DNA from: Crocodylus rhombifer
Taxonomy: Eukaryota; Chordata; Crocodylia; Crocodylidae
Assembly: GCA_038503035.1 (NCBI GenBank)
Contig: JAVSML010001164.1
Span: 558,001 to 622,000, forward strand
DNA: 64,000 nucleotides
Reading direction: 5' to 3'
Part shown: positions 1 to 11,793 of the stretch, piece after piece
Numbering within the stretch: the stretch's first letter is position 1
How the letters are laid out: the number at the start of each line of letters is the position of its first letter
Translations under genes and position numbers: made by a program
Notes under the pieces: model-generated
Database searches by the model: none
What the model saw: only the letters and a program-made list of their open reading frames with translations
Told to the model about the DNA's origin: nothing

Positions 1-3000
1 TAATGCTTAACATAAAATCAGCCAAATTTGCCTGCAAAGATAAACAAGTGTACACCACAAAAAGTGGCATCATCTATATTAACAAATCATTTACCCGTAT
101 TATGATGATTCTACCTTCCCCTCAGTAACGTAGAATGTAAGAAATATAAATATTATTAGGGAGTCCTGGAGAAGAGAACATAAAGGTTTTTACTGTATTT
201 GTGGAGAGATATCTAGTTAACTTGGGAGTCCAGAGAAGAAAGCTGAAATAGCAAGCCTGGATTCTCTGGCAGAACTCTGCAAAGTTCCCACACTGAATCT
301 ATATGTAAGAATTGAACACAGTTGTCATTGTTAGTTTGTTGGCATCTGGATTCCCATTACTCAACGTAATGTCTACTCAATGACCAAAACAGGCACTTTA
401 TCAGAAACCAGACTTTCTGAAGCACCATGATTTGTGGTATGGACAAAAACGTTAAACTGCCTTGTACTAAGAATTTTCTTGTCCAGCATAACCTATTTCT
501 GGCACCAACTGGCTTGATAACTTGGAAGCCTCTATGTTTTCTTGGCCAACAAGCTTGGATCAGATGCTTCCCTATTCTTCTGCAGGGTATATAGTATACA
601 CAGACATAGAAGTTAAATTTCCAATTGGCTAATTTTATCTTTTCTTTGCTCTTCTGTCCTTACAAACAGCCTTTCTTTCACAACCTTCTTTTGATGCACA
701 TCTACCCTTCAAAGAACTACTGCCTGATAATACCAGTAAGATCCCATTCCCACTCAGCACGTAGACTTCCCTCAGATGTACACTGGTGTGTCTATCATGG
801 CTCATATAAAAATATTCAACTGCCCAGACAACTACCAGTTTCTTCCTTCTATGTCAGAGAACTTCTAAGTGCTCTCCACAGTTCATATCTATATCTACTC
901 TCCAATATACATGTTTGACTGAAGACTGAGACTAAAGTAAGTGCAAGTTCAGAAATCCTGCCTTCAATTCTAGAAAACTGTTGTTTTGGAGCTTGTCTAG
1001 AAATGTAATCACATATTTCTCTGGCTCCTATCACCATAACAGCTAAGCACCTTCAGCATATTTAAGAACAAAAACAAATTGAGCTGCTGTGCAATTATGG
1101 GTATTGTGCATACTTATAAAATATATAAGGAAAAGCAAAGCAGAAAAAGGCAAATTAGAAAATTCTGTAGGCAAGTTAGAAAAAAAATCCATGATGGTTC
1201 CTAGTTCTTGCAAGAGTGATTTCAAAAGCCTTAAGGTCCAATTTCTGGGAAAGTTACACTCTCCCATGTACCCCTCAACATTCATAAAACTGTCCCAACT
1301 AGCTGCTGGGTCTACGGTTTCAGTGGCATACAATCATCACAGGAGGGAAAGCCAATTTTCATGACAGTGTGGGCAACTCACAAGAGGCATTTGAGCATTA
1401 GGAAAGAGATGCAGAACTGAATTTTATATTTCTTGAAGTACCAGTTCAGAGAGCAGAGCACTGGAACAATGTTGAAGCACTTTTTTACCATCATGAGGTT
1501 CAAAGCAGCAAAGCTGCTTTAGCCCATAAATGAATTGCTTTGTCTCTAGAGCACGCTCTCCATTTAAACATATATATACTAATCACCTAGGTCTTTACTC
1601 AGTTCAGCAGAAAGCCCTTCCAAATGCTATAGCTAGAGCATGAGGGGAGGACCTGCTCTGATAATATAGCCTTAATTGTTAAACATTGTAGGACCAGTGT
1701 ATAAGAACTCTGTTAGGTCTCTCATAATTCTTGTTATGTAGAATCACCTATAGGTGGTATGTCACTTTTCCTTGAAGATTTTTATATGAAATCTCTGATT
1801 AAAGAACCAGAAAGAATGGCAGTGACAACAGATGTCTTCATTTTTGGTCTTCTCTTCCCTTTCCTCAGCTGAATGAAACAGACCTTATTGTCAAGCAAGT
1901 ACTAGACAATACTATATATACCATGGAGAGTAGAATAAGAAAAATGTCTATAACAAAGAGAGAAAGGGCCTATGGTTATAACTGCAACATGGGTAAGTTG
2001 TCAATCACATTGTTTTGGTACATGGTAAAACATTCTGAATCAAGGTCCATATACAAGCTCCACTGGGCAACCTGAAGTTGTGCATCTAGCCCCATTCCAG
2101 CTGTGGTTGTCTGCTCGCTGAGAATACGGGAGGAACTGATTCTTCTGTGCCAATATGTTGTTCTTCCATAATTAACTATTAATGATCCTGTCATATATAT
2201 AAACAGACCACCTTGGTGCACTGACATTCTGCTTTTTCTTAATATAATGAAACATTTTTCCCTGCCTACACTTGGTAACGCTCTACCTAGCTTCTCCCTG
2301 AAAAGACCCCTATTAGGAATTAAGCCAATTGAATTAAGCCACTCAAAAGACAAAAGGCACCTGCATTTCACAGGTGCATCACAAAATTAATATAAATGGA
2401 CTCAACTCCTTCTACAAGATAGAATTTGCCTCTGTGCTTCTCAATTTTTGACAAGGTTGTAAAGCATCTAGTAAACGTGTGAAAACATTGACAGTTTCTT
2501 TAAGTGCAGACAGTAATTCAAAGTAATGAAATGCTCTACAAAGAGCTCTTTTAAAACATTTTTGAGAGCATTACAATATTTCTGGCCAAAGGATTAGGAG
2601 CTGCACCCACTTTAGGTTGCCAGATTAGGTCTACCTGGCCTTGGGAACTGTATAATACTTCCTGGTGTGTCCATTCATCCAGCAGTCTTGGTCCTCACTC
2701 AACCATGATAAGTTTCCAATGCAAAAGTGAATGCAAATTAAGGGTTCTTTTCTCCAGCTGAATGGATGATATATACTTTGGCTTTTAGCTTTATGGTCAC
2801 CTTTCTAAGCTGCACAGAATTTTTCCAAGAGAGGCAGAGAGTACTACTGAGCCTCAAATATGTTCTTTATCTCCTCTGATTTTCCAAGAGACTTGCTCTC
2901 CTTTGTGTACAGGCTCCCTCCAAAATACCAACCTGATAAAATCTATATATATACACAAAATGTCTGCTGGCAGGCTGCCTTTCTTGAAGCTCACAGTATA

Positions 3001-6000
3001 ATTCACCCTTAAAAAGGCAGAGAGAGCAAGAGAGTAGAGTAAGACACACATACCAAACAGACATTCTGAAATGAAGCAACTGATCGTGGCACAACTAATC
3101 CACTTGACTGGGTGAAACAGTTGCCTACTGTCCTGCTGATATGCTCCCCACTTGTAAAGATGTGCCTCAGGGAATCTCAAGTGGGAAAGTCAGCTCCGAT
3201 GCAGCCCCATGCTAAGACTGTCGATCAGCCCTAGCACTCCATCCAAGTGTTGACATACGCAGGGAATCCACAATAAGGACACCCATGATCCTGGGGCTTC
3301 AGGGCCCTGATCCTACATTTCCTGAAAACAGGAATTCCTGGGGCACACAGGATCAAGCCCCTGAAGTCCCAGGAATGCTGCCCAGGAAGCTGTAGAGCAC
3401 AAGCAGCTCCAGGTTGCCCACGTTCTCCTGCCTAAAAGATGCCAGCTGCAAAATATCAGCACAAAATCACAGTACTTGTTACAACCACAAATGTTGGGGA
3501 TTTTTTATGCAGCAAAGGCAATGCCTGTTTACTTTGGGGGGGCCGGGGAAGGGGGTGGGGAGGAGGGGCATTAGTGACCTTGCCCTGGACTAACAGTTCT
3601 ATTCAAATCCCAGTTGGGAAATACAAAGATGGACACAACCCACGGTGACAGTGTTTGGCAAGAGTTACAAGCTACATGGCACAGCACCCCAGCTTGAATC
3701 TAAGGTAGGCTGGTGTTTGCAACCCAGTCTCCATCACCATTTCTGCTTGCAACAAGCAAAGTCCCCTGCTGTCAATGCTCCCCAATTCTGCATGCTAGAT
3801 AAAATGGCTCCGCAGGTTATGTCACCAAGCCCTGCACTGTGCAGACCTGCCAAATATGTTTAACATGAAAAACATTATGAACAACATTATTCACTGGTGA
3901 TATTTTAGTCTACATGGAGACGAGTCATTTCTTCAGCCGTATAACATCCTACTTTTCTTTTTATTGCATGGTTCTTAGTGTACTGACACCTTTCACAGTC
4001 CACTATTACGCTGTTTCTTCCCCACTGAAAAAAACTGCTCTATTCATGTTTTCCGTGAACGTATTTTTTTTTTTTTTTTTTAATTAAAAGACCTCAACTC
4101 TGAATTTCATAGGGTCCTGGACAAAATATTTCTTAAAAAATGTCTTTTAGTACTCATTTAAACAACATCCCATCTTTTAGTGAAATTTTAATGGTTTTTC
4201 TGCTGCTCCATCTCCATTTGCAAGGGTCCAGTCCTTCCTCAATTACTAGGTAAAAAACAGTGAAACCAATTATAAATACAGTGCACAAAATGAAGGGCTT
4301 TGTAGCAGCCTTAGATGAAACAGAGGTACAAAATTTTCAAGTTCAATCTGTTCTTTGAACAGGGAACTTAAGTTCTAACTCAGATACTCTGCACCTCCAG
4401 CTATAGGGGAGGGTAGAGTGGAGAAATAATAATCACTGTAAAACAGAGGACTTCTTATTTTACCAGCTTTCTTTTCAAACCTTGCTACCAACTCCGTGAT
4501 ACCTATCTGTAACATAAGACAAAATTACATTTCCCAAACTGAAATCATAATGAAAAAATGAATACCTAAAAACCACAAAAACCTCTGGAGCAGAATTCCA
4601 CTAAAGCATACAAGTGAGGCAGAGACTCAGAACTGAATGTCATTAATAAGTGGACACAACCACAGCAGCAAAGCATACATCATTAAATTTATTTAACTGT
4701 ACCTTGAATATTTTAGCTTCAATGATTGTACTTCCAGTATGTTCAGAAAAATGTTTAAAAATTAAATTAGTAATGCAAACTCAGTAAATGGTCTCCCATG
4801 TCAGAGATGAGGAACACTACTTTAGTTACTTGAATATAAGATGGTTTCACATAAGATAACTGTCCCTCCCCAATAAATAGATTTTATATATGGAAAGTTT
4901 ATGAATGTGTTATAATTTTCCAAATAAAGAATCTAATTATTGGAGGTTTACTTTGAATTTGTGCCCCTCTCACTTGTACAGCAGGAAAAATAAATCTGGG
5001 AGGTCAGGTACCTGCTCTGCCCTCTGTGTTCCTCCTGTCCCATTTCCCCTTCCCCACCCCTTACTTTCAAACCCTACTCTCCCTAAGCACATGGAAGTGA
5101 GAAGCAAATTTGAAAACACTGACCTTGAAATAAACATGTCTGTAGTAATTTGCAGATAGTAACCAGACTTAGTTCATTCAGAATTGATGTATTTTTATCC
5201 CTTTTGGAAACTGCTGCAAGTTTTAGCACAGGTACTACGTAAGCACACTTTAAGCAGCACTTTTGCACTCCTTTATATATAGTAAAAACTACATTTTTTT
5301 AAATTTAGTGTCTCAGGCCAAATTAGTCAAATGAGTTCTGAATTTCATGCACCAAGCAGAGCTGTTATTCAGGTCCTTGTAGTATTGTCACCAGGAAGCA
5401 TCTTCCCTCCCAGATTTTTCAGCCTGGAGCTTCAGCTACTCCCAAATCCATGGCAGTTATCCTATGCAGAGCCCCCAAACTATGCATGATATTAGTTTAA
5501 AGTCAAAAGGCTCAGGATTTACCATATACTTCACTGGGCTAGGCCCCAGAAGAGCCAAAAGCATTTCAAGCCACAGTGACTCTTCGGCTCAGTATTATTT
5601 AGTATGTATGTACTCCAGATATCCCCACAAAGTATCCACGTGCTAGTCAGCCCCCGACTCATGACTGGTTATTTGTGAGCAGTCTTGGATCCTCCAAAAA
5701 TGTATATGCAGGTGAGGTGCAGGACAACCTGGTCTCACTCCACCATGTGGAAGGTGGGAACACAATAATCATATGTCAAAGGCTGAGTGAGGGGGGGAAC
5801 AGAGGGATTCTGGATGAACTGTTTGGGTCCCATTTAGTGATGCTTGCCAGGGATTTAAGGCTGGCAAAGAAACAGGAATTACAAGAAAGGGGAAAGGCAC
5901 AGTCCACCTTTGGGGTGAAAACAAAGTTAAAATATGTTCAGGGTAGTGGCTCACCATGACCCGAAAGAGTCAGCACTGAGAGAGACTGCACACAATGGGC

Positions 6001-6628
6001 ATTACCACATATCTTATACAGGTGGGCTATATTAGCCAGTCCTGGTGGCCAGGTCTCATCAGCATCTCAGCCTCTGGGCTAGGATAAAGCATTTCTAGCA
6101 CCAAGGGGAGGGTGTCAAGATCTGCTCTAGCTTTTCTGGTGCTGCCTGATATTTCAGTACCTCTAGGCCCAATGCCAGTTCCCCATGGAGAGAACACTTA
6201 CCACTGCTTTTTTTTTTTTTTTTTTAATTAAAGGGCCACACATACAAAACCAAAGAAAAGTCTCATCAGCACGTTTGCCCAATACAGGACATGTATGTTA
6301 GTCCTGCTCAGTGCCGGCTACATTTAATTGACTTCATAGCTGGATTCCACTACTGTGCACATGCTGGTTTTGGCAGCATTTTATCGATAGACACTGTATT
6401 TGATGAGGTTTCCTTGTATGCAAACATAAGACCAGAGGCTCCCCCCCACCATGCTGATTGGAGGAAAAAAACTGGCATGTATCTAAGTAAATACAATATT
6501 TAGTTCTCTAATTATGATACACATATTTTAAAGAAATCTGAACTGCAAGTTAGTTATAAACAAGATATTAATGCTAAGTTAAATATTAGCCAAGAGGAAG
6601 GACCCCACAGATTATTTTGATTTCTCAC
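1..6628 (-). other. SFSWAP: SFSWAP intron 3 (partial, runs off the window)
   Basis: At least 6.6 kb of intron follows the exon 3 donor GTGAGA. It is AT-rich with T-runs near 4067-4082 and 6211-6227 and a G-rich stretch at 3533-3570. An imperfect inverted repeat is annotated separately at 3290-3373. I see no further SFSWAP exon and no ORF with recognisable homology, so nothing else is called. Confidence 0.7.
3290..3373. repeat. Imperfect 25-bp inverted repeat in SFSWAP intron 3
   Basis: The left arm CCTGGGGCTTCAGGGCCCTG continues ATCCT (3290-3314). The complement of the right arm (3349-3373) reads CCTGGGACTTCAGGGGCTTG then ATCCT. A smaller hairpin TCCTGAAAACAGGA sits in the loop (3320-3333). 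It is probably the core of an old MITE. Confidence 0.75.
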
Positions 6629-6772
6629 CTCTTTGTTTGGAAGGTCGTTGCTGCTGTTCCTCCTCTTCTGTGGGTTCAGAAGGATCATAATAATCACTCC
6701 CATAACTGAATCCCACTGCATTATAAGTGCCATCTTCGGCTAAAGCTTCACTCAGCCGCTTATATTCCTCCT
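6629..6772 (-). CDS. SFSWAP: SFSWAP coding exon 3
   Basis: This 144-bp exon completes E149 and encodes residues 150-196, starting [20 protein letters not shown] and then [17 protein letters not shown]. The family block is intact. An insertion QQQR sits between EEEE and PSKQR compared with the human protein as I recall it, a small length change in an acidic low-complexity stretch. The acceptor is TTTTTTGTTCAAG|AG. The donor is AGAG|GTGAGA, the strongest of the three in this window. Phase 1 enters and phase 1 leaves. The SURP modules and RS region lie in later exons left of the window; I looked for the next exon (start of SURP1) in 1-6600 on the minus strand and did not find it. Confidence 0.95.
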
Positions 6773-7326
6773 CTTGAACAAAAAAGTAATTTCTAATTAG
6801 CCACAAAAACCTAATTAAAGCATATGACTTCTAAAAAAAAGTATATCAAATGTTTTTTACTCAATTTGGGGGTAAAAATATTGTATGCAGCACTTTTATC
6901 TAGTCCTCATAAATTGTGCCAAAATTTCTGGCTGCAAAAGAACAGCAGAAGGCAAGTGCTTTTCTGCTGACCATATTCTTCCTGCTGAAAAAAAGGTTTG
7001 GGGGAGTTAAGTAGACTGACATAATGAAAGGAAGAAAGAATGCTGACTTTCATTTATACAATACTGTTAAAGAAGAACAGCTAAAAGGTTTTTTTCAAAT
7101 TCCAGTCTGCCCTCAAATCTGGGCAATTTCTGTGTGGATCTATATATTAACTATCCTGAGGTCCTCTCACATACGCAAAGACTCCTGCTTTTCGAATCCA
7201 CTGGGTACTGTCAAGATAACATCAAAAAGAGTGAGTATAAAATGAGTGGGAACAAATTTAAGTTTTAAAATTACTGAATTTCATTGAAAATATGTTCTAA
7301 CTCAGGAAGTGTTCCTTGAGCAATAC
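6773..7326 (-). other. SFSWAP: SFSWAP intron 2
   Basis: This 554-bp intron runs from GTATTG to TTCAAG, with a T-rich tract and a CTAAT branch-point candidate just before the acceptor. It is short and AT-rich. It holds no other exon that I can see. An in-frame TAA lies 18 codons into the intron. Confidence 0.9.
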
Positions 7327-7496
7327 CTTGCCTCGCCTCCTCCTCAAGCAAGTCCGTATGCAAGGCTAAATACCTCTCTTCATCACAGAGGGCCTCTATT
7401 CTAGCCTCCTCTTCTGATAACTGGTAATCTCTGTTCCACGTGGAATATTCAGCATCATATTCAGAGAGGTCATGTAGGTGACCACGCCCATCATAC
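7327..7496 (-). CDS. SFSWAP: SFSWAP coding exon 2 (DRY_EERY domain core)
   Basis: This 170-bp exon completes R92 and encodes residues 93-148. It starts [20 protein letters not shown] and continues through [20 protein letters not shown] to LLEEEARQ. With R92 it forms the DRY motif (D91-R92-Y93, split across the intron) and the EERY motif (131-134) that name the DRY_EERY domain found in SFSWAP and CLASRP. The acceptor reads TTCATCTTGCAG|G with a good pyrimidine tract. The donor reads CAAG|GTATTG, which departs from consensus at +4 to +6. The reading frame is uninterrupted and almost identical to the mammalian protein as I recall it. Retaining intron 2 would add 18 residues and then a TAA at 7273-7271. 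Confidence 0.96.
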
Positions 7497-9641
7497 CTGC
7501 AAGATGAAGAAGCTGATCAATGCAAAGAACTTAGGGCTTGAATTTGTGCAACTACTTAAAAATACTTACCCATTAAAAACGAAAAAAATACTTATATGTT
7601 AAAAAGTGTCTCATTTTAGAGTTACGTTTAAATTTGCTTATCATCTGCACCAGCTATCAAAATGCAGTGGTTCACTTTTTTTAAATAGTCTAAAGTCCTC
7701 TCTAAGAAAATAATATAGATTACAATTAAAGGCAAGAGTATCTTTTAATAGTTTAAATGGGATCCATTTCTTAACATATCTTACCGTATATGGTTCAACC
7801 GACCATTCAATGTCACTTGCAAAATACTTTTTTTTCTGGAAAGTCAAATAGAGCTTACATTCACACAAACCCGAATACATAAATACCTATCCGTAAGAAC
7901 CAAACGGTCGAAATTTCCTCGCTTCTTTCTGCTAGTCCCGAGCTCTCAGGAGAGATCTTCACCAAAGAAACTTGCGTCCATTGGAGGTAAAATCATGGCT
8001 AGGCTCGGCCCCTAGCCATTTGGCTGAGGAAATAAGTTCTGGGTTATGTGATAGAGAGACACACATACATAGGAACAGTAACATATACATGCAATTTAAG
8101 GAGGTTCACCAGAAAAAAGGGCAACAGAAATCTAAGTACATGTCCTTTCCCCTAAGCAGAAATGGTTTGGTTTGCAGAAAAAGGGCTGCATGAGGTTAAC
8201 ATTTGACATATTTCTCTTTGAAGCATCGGTAAAAGAAACTGACAGAAAATAAAGTGATAGTCAACTCCACTCCGCTGATTTGTCTTCTCACACACAATTC
8301 TTGACTTGAGCCAACTTGCTAAATCAAAAACAAAGAAAGTAAATACAACTAATAGCAAGAATTGTTATCGAGAAATGCTGGTCTCGTTAATCAAGGTGTC
8401 TGTCCACAGGCAAACTTCCACCCCAGTCTTATCATAGCAGTATACTCTACTCAACAAATATAAATGAAGACTTTGTGCTGCTGGAGACAGAAATCTAAGC
8501 GTCCATAGGAATTTGTAAGATTAGCACAGAATGTTTCATCAAATCCTAACTTCTCATTTGTAAATGCAAACCTCCTTAACTTACAAATGTAGATTGTTAT
8601 TGGTTTTCAGTATTATGTACATACTTAGTGTTTGCTCCCAACAATTTCTGTAGCATTTCTGTCCCACCACGTTGTTGCAGAAATTGAGAATTTGTAATTT
8701 ACATTGTGTAACCGACTAATGAAGTATTTCAAAGAAATGGACTGCCGGTACAGGCAAGGCCACATGGTTAACTTTGTGCTGGCACGTGAGCAAAGAGTAA
8801 CGCCCAACTTCTAGTCCGATTTCAAACAACAGGATCCCACTGCTTCCCTACGGACCATTTGTGTTTTGCCAATCACAGACAGTCAGCCGGGGACTTGGAC
8901 AAATTGCGTCCACCCAGCGCGGGAGGCTCAGCGAAATGAGAACTGAGGGAGCAAATGCCTAGAGTATGTCCCGCGATCCTTTTCAAACCAAAGCCGTTCT
9001 GCCTTTCCCGCTTCAGCTTTCAGGACCAGCCACAGCTCCTCAAAGCAATGGGCTCAGCACCCTGGTAGGACACCCCTGACCTGCCTCCTCGTCCCCGAGC
9101 CCAGGGGACGAACTCAAAACGAAATCCCAAGTTGCCGAAGCTCCGATCGATCCCGTCGGATCTTCAAACGAGCTGCCGGACCCCAAGGCGCAGCTCCTGA
9201 TCTGGGACTGCAACTTAGGGCGCCGGGAAGGGGTAGACAAGTCCCCGGTTGGTTTCAGGGTCTCGGCAACTGCTTTGCTAATGGCCAGAACCTCTGATTT
9301 CTTCCCTGCCCTGCCCCCCACATTTGGATCATGGCTTCGGGGGCAAATGGAGAAGCGGCTTCAGGCTTGACTTGAAAAGGAGCGGGGCCACCCCTGCCGC
9401 CCCCCTCACCTGCTCCAGCCAGGGGTGGGTGGGACGCCCCAAAAACGGCCCCTGTCAGGTCACAGGAGCAGGGAAGGGGGAAGGGTGGGGCTCGCGACCC
9501 TGCCAGGCAGGGGGGACCCGCCTCAAGGGCGCCGCAAGAGGACGCCGCAGCAGGGGGGAGTTGGTCCCCCGAGCCTGCCGGGCGGGGGGGCGGGCGAAGG
9601 CGATGGCAGCGGAGCTCGCGGCGCGGGTGGGTTGCACCGAC
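7497..9641 (-). other. SFSWAP: SFSWAP intron 1
   Basis: This 2,145-bp intron runs from GTCGGT to TTGCAG. The first 350 bases after the donor are CpG-rich and belong to the promoter island; the rest is AT-rich. Open frames on either strand within it show no recognisable domain. No interspersed repeat is obvious. Confidence 0.88.
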
Positions 9642-9916
9642 CTATCGATCAGCATCTTGGCGTCTCCCATCCAGGGGATGAGGTGCCGGCCTTGCTCCTG
9701 GTGGTGCGCCTTCTCGTCATCCCGGAACAGCTTGCAGGCGTAGCCGAACACCAGCAACTCCACGCGGCTGCTCCCGCTCCCGCTGCCGCCGCCGCCGCTC
9801 CCGGGGGGCCCCGGGGCCGCGCCGCCCCCACCGCCGCTCAGCAACATCAGCGGCGCCGGGCCCGGCTCCTCTGCAGTCCGTCGCGGCCCCCCTGCTCCAC
9901 CGCCGCCTCCGTACAT
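9642..9916 (-). CDS. SFSWAP: SFSWAP coding exon 1 (start codon to first donor)
   Basis: This exon encodes the N-terminus of the splicing regulator suppressor of white-apricot homolog, a nuclear SR-related protein. The ATG is at 9916-9914 and the exon gives residues 1-91 plus two bases of R92. Residues 1-50 are Gly/Ser/Pro/Ala-rich low complexity, about 20 residues longer than the human N-terminus as I recall it. From R51 the sequence matches the conserved family block [18 protein letters not shown], then HLIPWMGD and a terminal ID(R), the start of the DRY signature. The exon ends TAG|GTCGGT, an unusual donor with C at +3. The phase (2 bases left over) fits exon 2 exactly. The ATG was chosen because the MYG start is shared with the human protein and the GC-rich promoter lies just upstream. 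If intron 1 is retained, the frame stays open to a stop near 9455. Confidence 0.95.
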
Positions 9917-10145
9917 GGTGGGGGAGACTGTCCCGGCCGCGCTACACCCCCCAGGCCCGCGGCCCCGCCGTCGCCATCGCCCGAGACAAAATGGCGGCGC
10001 TTCCGCTTCCGGCCGCCCAGGGTAAAGCGAGCCGCCCGCTTCCGGCCTGACAGCAGATTCGTCACCACAGCCTCAAGCCGCGGGGTCGCCCGGCGGCGGT
10101 GGAGGGTCCTGAGGAAGCGGGGTGAAGTGGGAAGAAGGTCGGAGA
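9917..10145 (-). promoter_or_regulatory. SFSWAP: SFSWAP CpG-island core promoter with YY1 and ETS motifs
   Basis: The sequence upstream of the ATG is very GC- and CpG-rich with no TATA box. A YY1-type box AAAATGGCGG lies at 9988-9997. ETS/GABP-type CTTCCG(G) cores lie at 10000-10005, 10006-10012 and 10039-10045. This mix is typical of housekeeping promoters, which suits a general splicing factor. The transcription start is probably between about 9930 and 9990. The island continues left through exon 1 into intron 1 (to about 9300). On the right it ends at an assembly gap. Confidence 0.75.
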
Positions 10146-10155
10146 NNNNNNNNNN
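10146..10155. other. Assembly gap (10 N)
   Basis: Ten Ns separate the GC-rich promoter from a transposon terminus. The round length suggests a placeholder rather than a measured gap. The true missing sequence should include at least the rest of the transposon that starts on the right side. Confidence 0.9.
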
Positions 10156-10183
10156 CGAAGCGCAATAAAACGAGGTATGCCTG
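10156..10183. mobile_element. Terminal inverted repeat of a Tigger1-like element, cut by the gap
   Basis: The 28 bases right of the gap match the terminus of the complete Tigger1-like element at 29342-29833, differing by one base (ACGAGG here, ATGAGG there). It ends in ATGCCTG followed by TA (10184-10185), as expected for a pogo/Tigger insertion at TA. The rest of the element is inside the gap. Confidence 0.85.
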
Positions 10184-10185
10184 TA

Positions 10186-11545
10186 CAACCAAACGGAAAT
10201 TGCCCAGACAATCTCACTTTGGGTGTTTAGTTTTGTACTGCACACTAAAATCAGATGGGCACACGAGAGAGACTTTCTCTGCTGTCAATTCCTGTTCCTA
10301 GCTCGATAGCACACTGGTAACAGCTGGTACCACAAATTGGAGGCCACATCTTACACAGCCCCTATATTGCTTGGATGGAGCACGTCCCACATAGATAGAA
10401 CCTTTGAGGAATTTAGCTGCCAGTTCTAATGAGCTTTTTTTCCCAAAGGCTATGACTTGCCCAAATTGGAGTGAGTTTTTATGGGTACAGCAAGGCACAC
10501 GTCTCCACTGGGGCGATGCTTCCTGCCAAATTTCAAAAGCCCTGAAGCGCAGAGATGCTTGTAAGAATTCTTTTAATGCAACCAAGAACATATTTTTCCT
10601 AACTTTGTTCTTCAGAAGAGTTGAATTATTGTTGCTGACACTTCCCAATTCAGCCAAAGGTAGATAATCAATTTTGAAAATTTCAGTGTACAAGAAATTA
10701 TGTTTTAGCAAAGATATAAGGAACAGGAAAACTAGGTCTTCTAAATGGGAAGCAGCATTGGGCCACCTTAGCTATAGATACCTTAACTGTCTGACTATAA
10801 TAACAATTCATTGGCTTCATTATACTAAATGTACACAAAAGAGTAAAGTCTTTAGTTAAAGATAGTGTGAACAGGTAATGCACAGGCATTGACAGAGAGT
10901 TATATTGGGCTACATATCTGTGCATTAAGAGAGCCTGCCAAAATGTGAATTTATTGAAGGAGAAATCCAAAAATCCCCTTGGGCATTTCTACTGATGCTA
11001 TAGCCATGACTTTGAATAATAATAATACATTGCATTTCCATATTGCCTTTCAAAGTGCACTGTAAAACCTAATTAAGCTTCCTAATCCTCCCTTTAGGAA
11101 AGAGAGATACAAATACAATTTCACCCACCTTTCCCTTGTAAAGAACACAATTGTTAGGAAACTCGCAATAAACCTCAAGAAACCACAAGTGATAATGCAG
11201 ATGAATGAACTCAGTGATGGGAAAGCACTGGAAATTGGGACCATGGGATATGTTGAGCTTCTATAACTTTGGGCCTTCCAACATGTGGTGGAGTAATAAG
11301 CAGGTTACCATAAGCACATAACAGCTTTGCAAGGGACACAAAATCAAAGAGCATATCTGTTTCCAAGGAGAAAAGGGAAATGGCACAATATCAGCTTTCT
11401 CAATCTACATGGTCCCACTGAAGAAAACTATAAGAATACAAAAGAGTAATTAAATGTAAGACATATTATGAATATCCTTCAAAATATGACAACAGGATTG
11501 TCCTGAATGATGGGAAAGCCAAAATAGGAAAATGAAATACAGATT
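10186..11545. other. Intergenic, AT-rich, with one MIR-like relic
   Basis: No gene is recognised here. The segment at about 10995-11130 (AATAATAATA, then CATTGCATTTCCATATTGCC and CAAAGTGCACTGTAAA) resembles a widespread old amniote SINE/MIR-type relic. Short ORFs on both strands lack recognisable domains. Confidence 0.5.
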
Positions 11546-11793
11546 TCATAGATATCATAGACATTCAGGCTGGAAGGGACCTCGAAAGATCATCGAGTCC
11601 AGCCCCCTCCCCACAGGGGTAGGAAGTCAGCTGGAGTCATAGGATCCCAGCAAGATAAGCATCCAATTTTCTCTTGAAGGCGTTCAAAGTAGGTGCTTGA
11701 GCCACCTCCAATGGTAGGCTGTTCCAGACCTTGGGGGCTCAGACAGTAAAGAAATTCCTTCTTATGTCCATCCTGAAATGGTCTTGCAGGAGT

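Noticed and set aside
1..6600. Search for the next SFSWAP exon (start of SURP1)
   Set aside because: No minus-strand match to the expected acidic and SURP1 sequence was seen, so that exon should lie left of the window.
9040..9321. 93-codon minus-strand ORF in SFSWAP intron 1
   Set aside because: It lacks domain similarity and good splice sites. The known protein goes straight from exon 1 to exon 2.
9324..10168. Long plus-strand ORFs across the CpG island (139 and 247 codons)
   Set aside because: They lie antisense to SFSWAP exon 1 and run into the gap. They come from GC-rich low complexity and match no known family.
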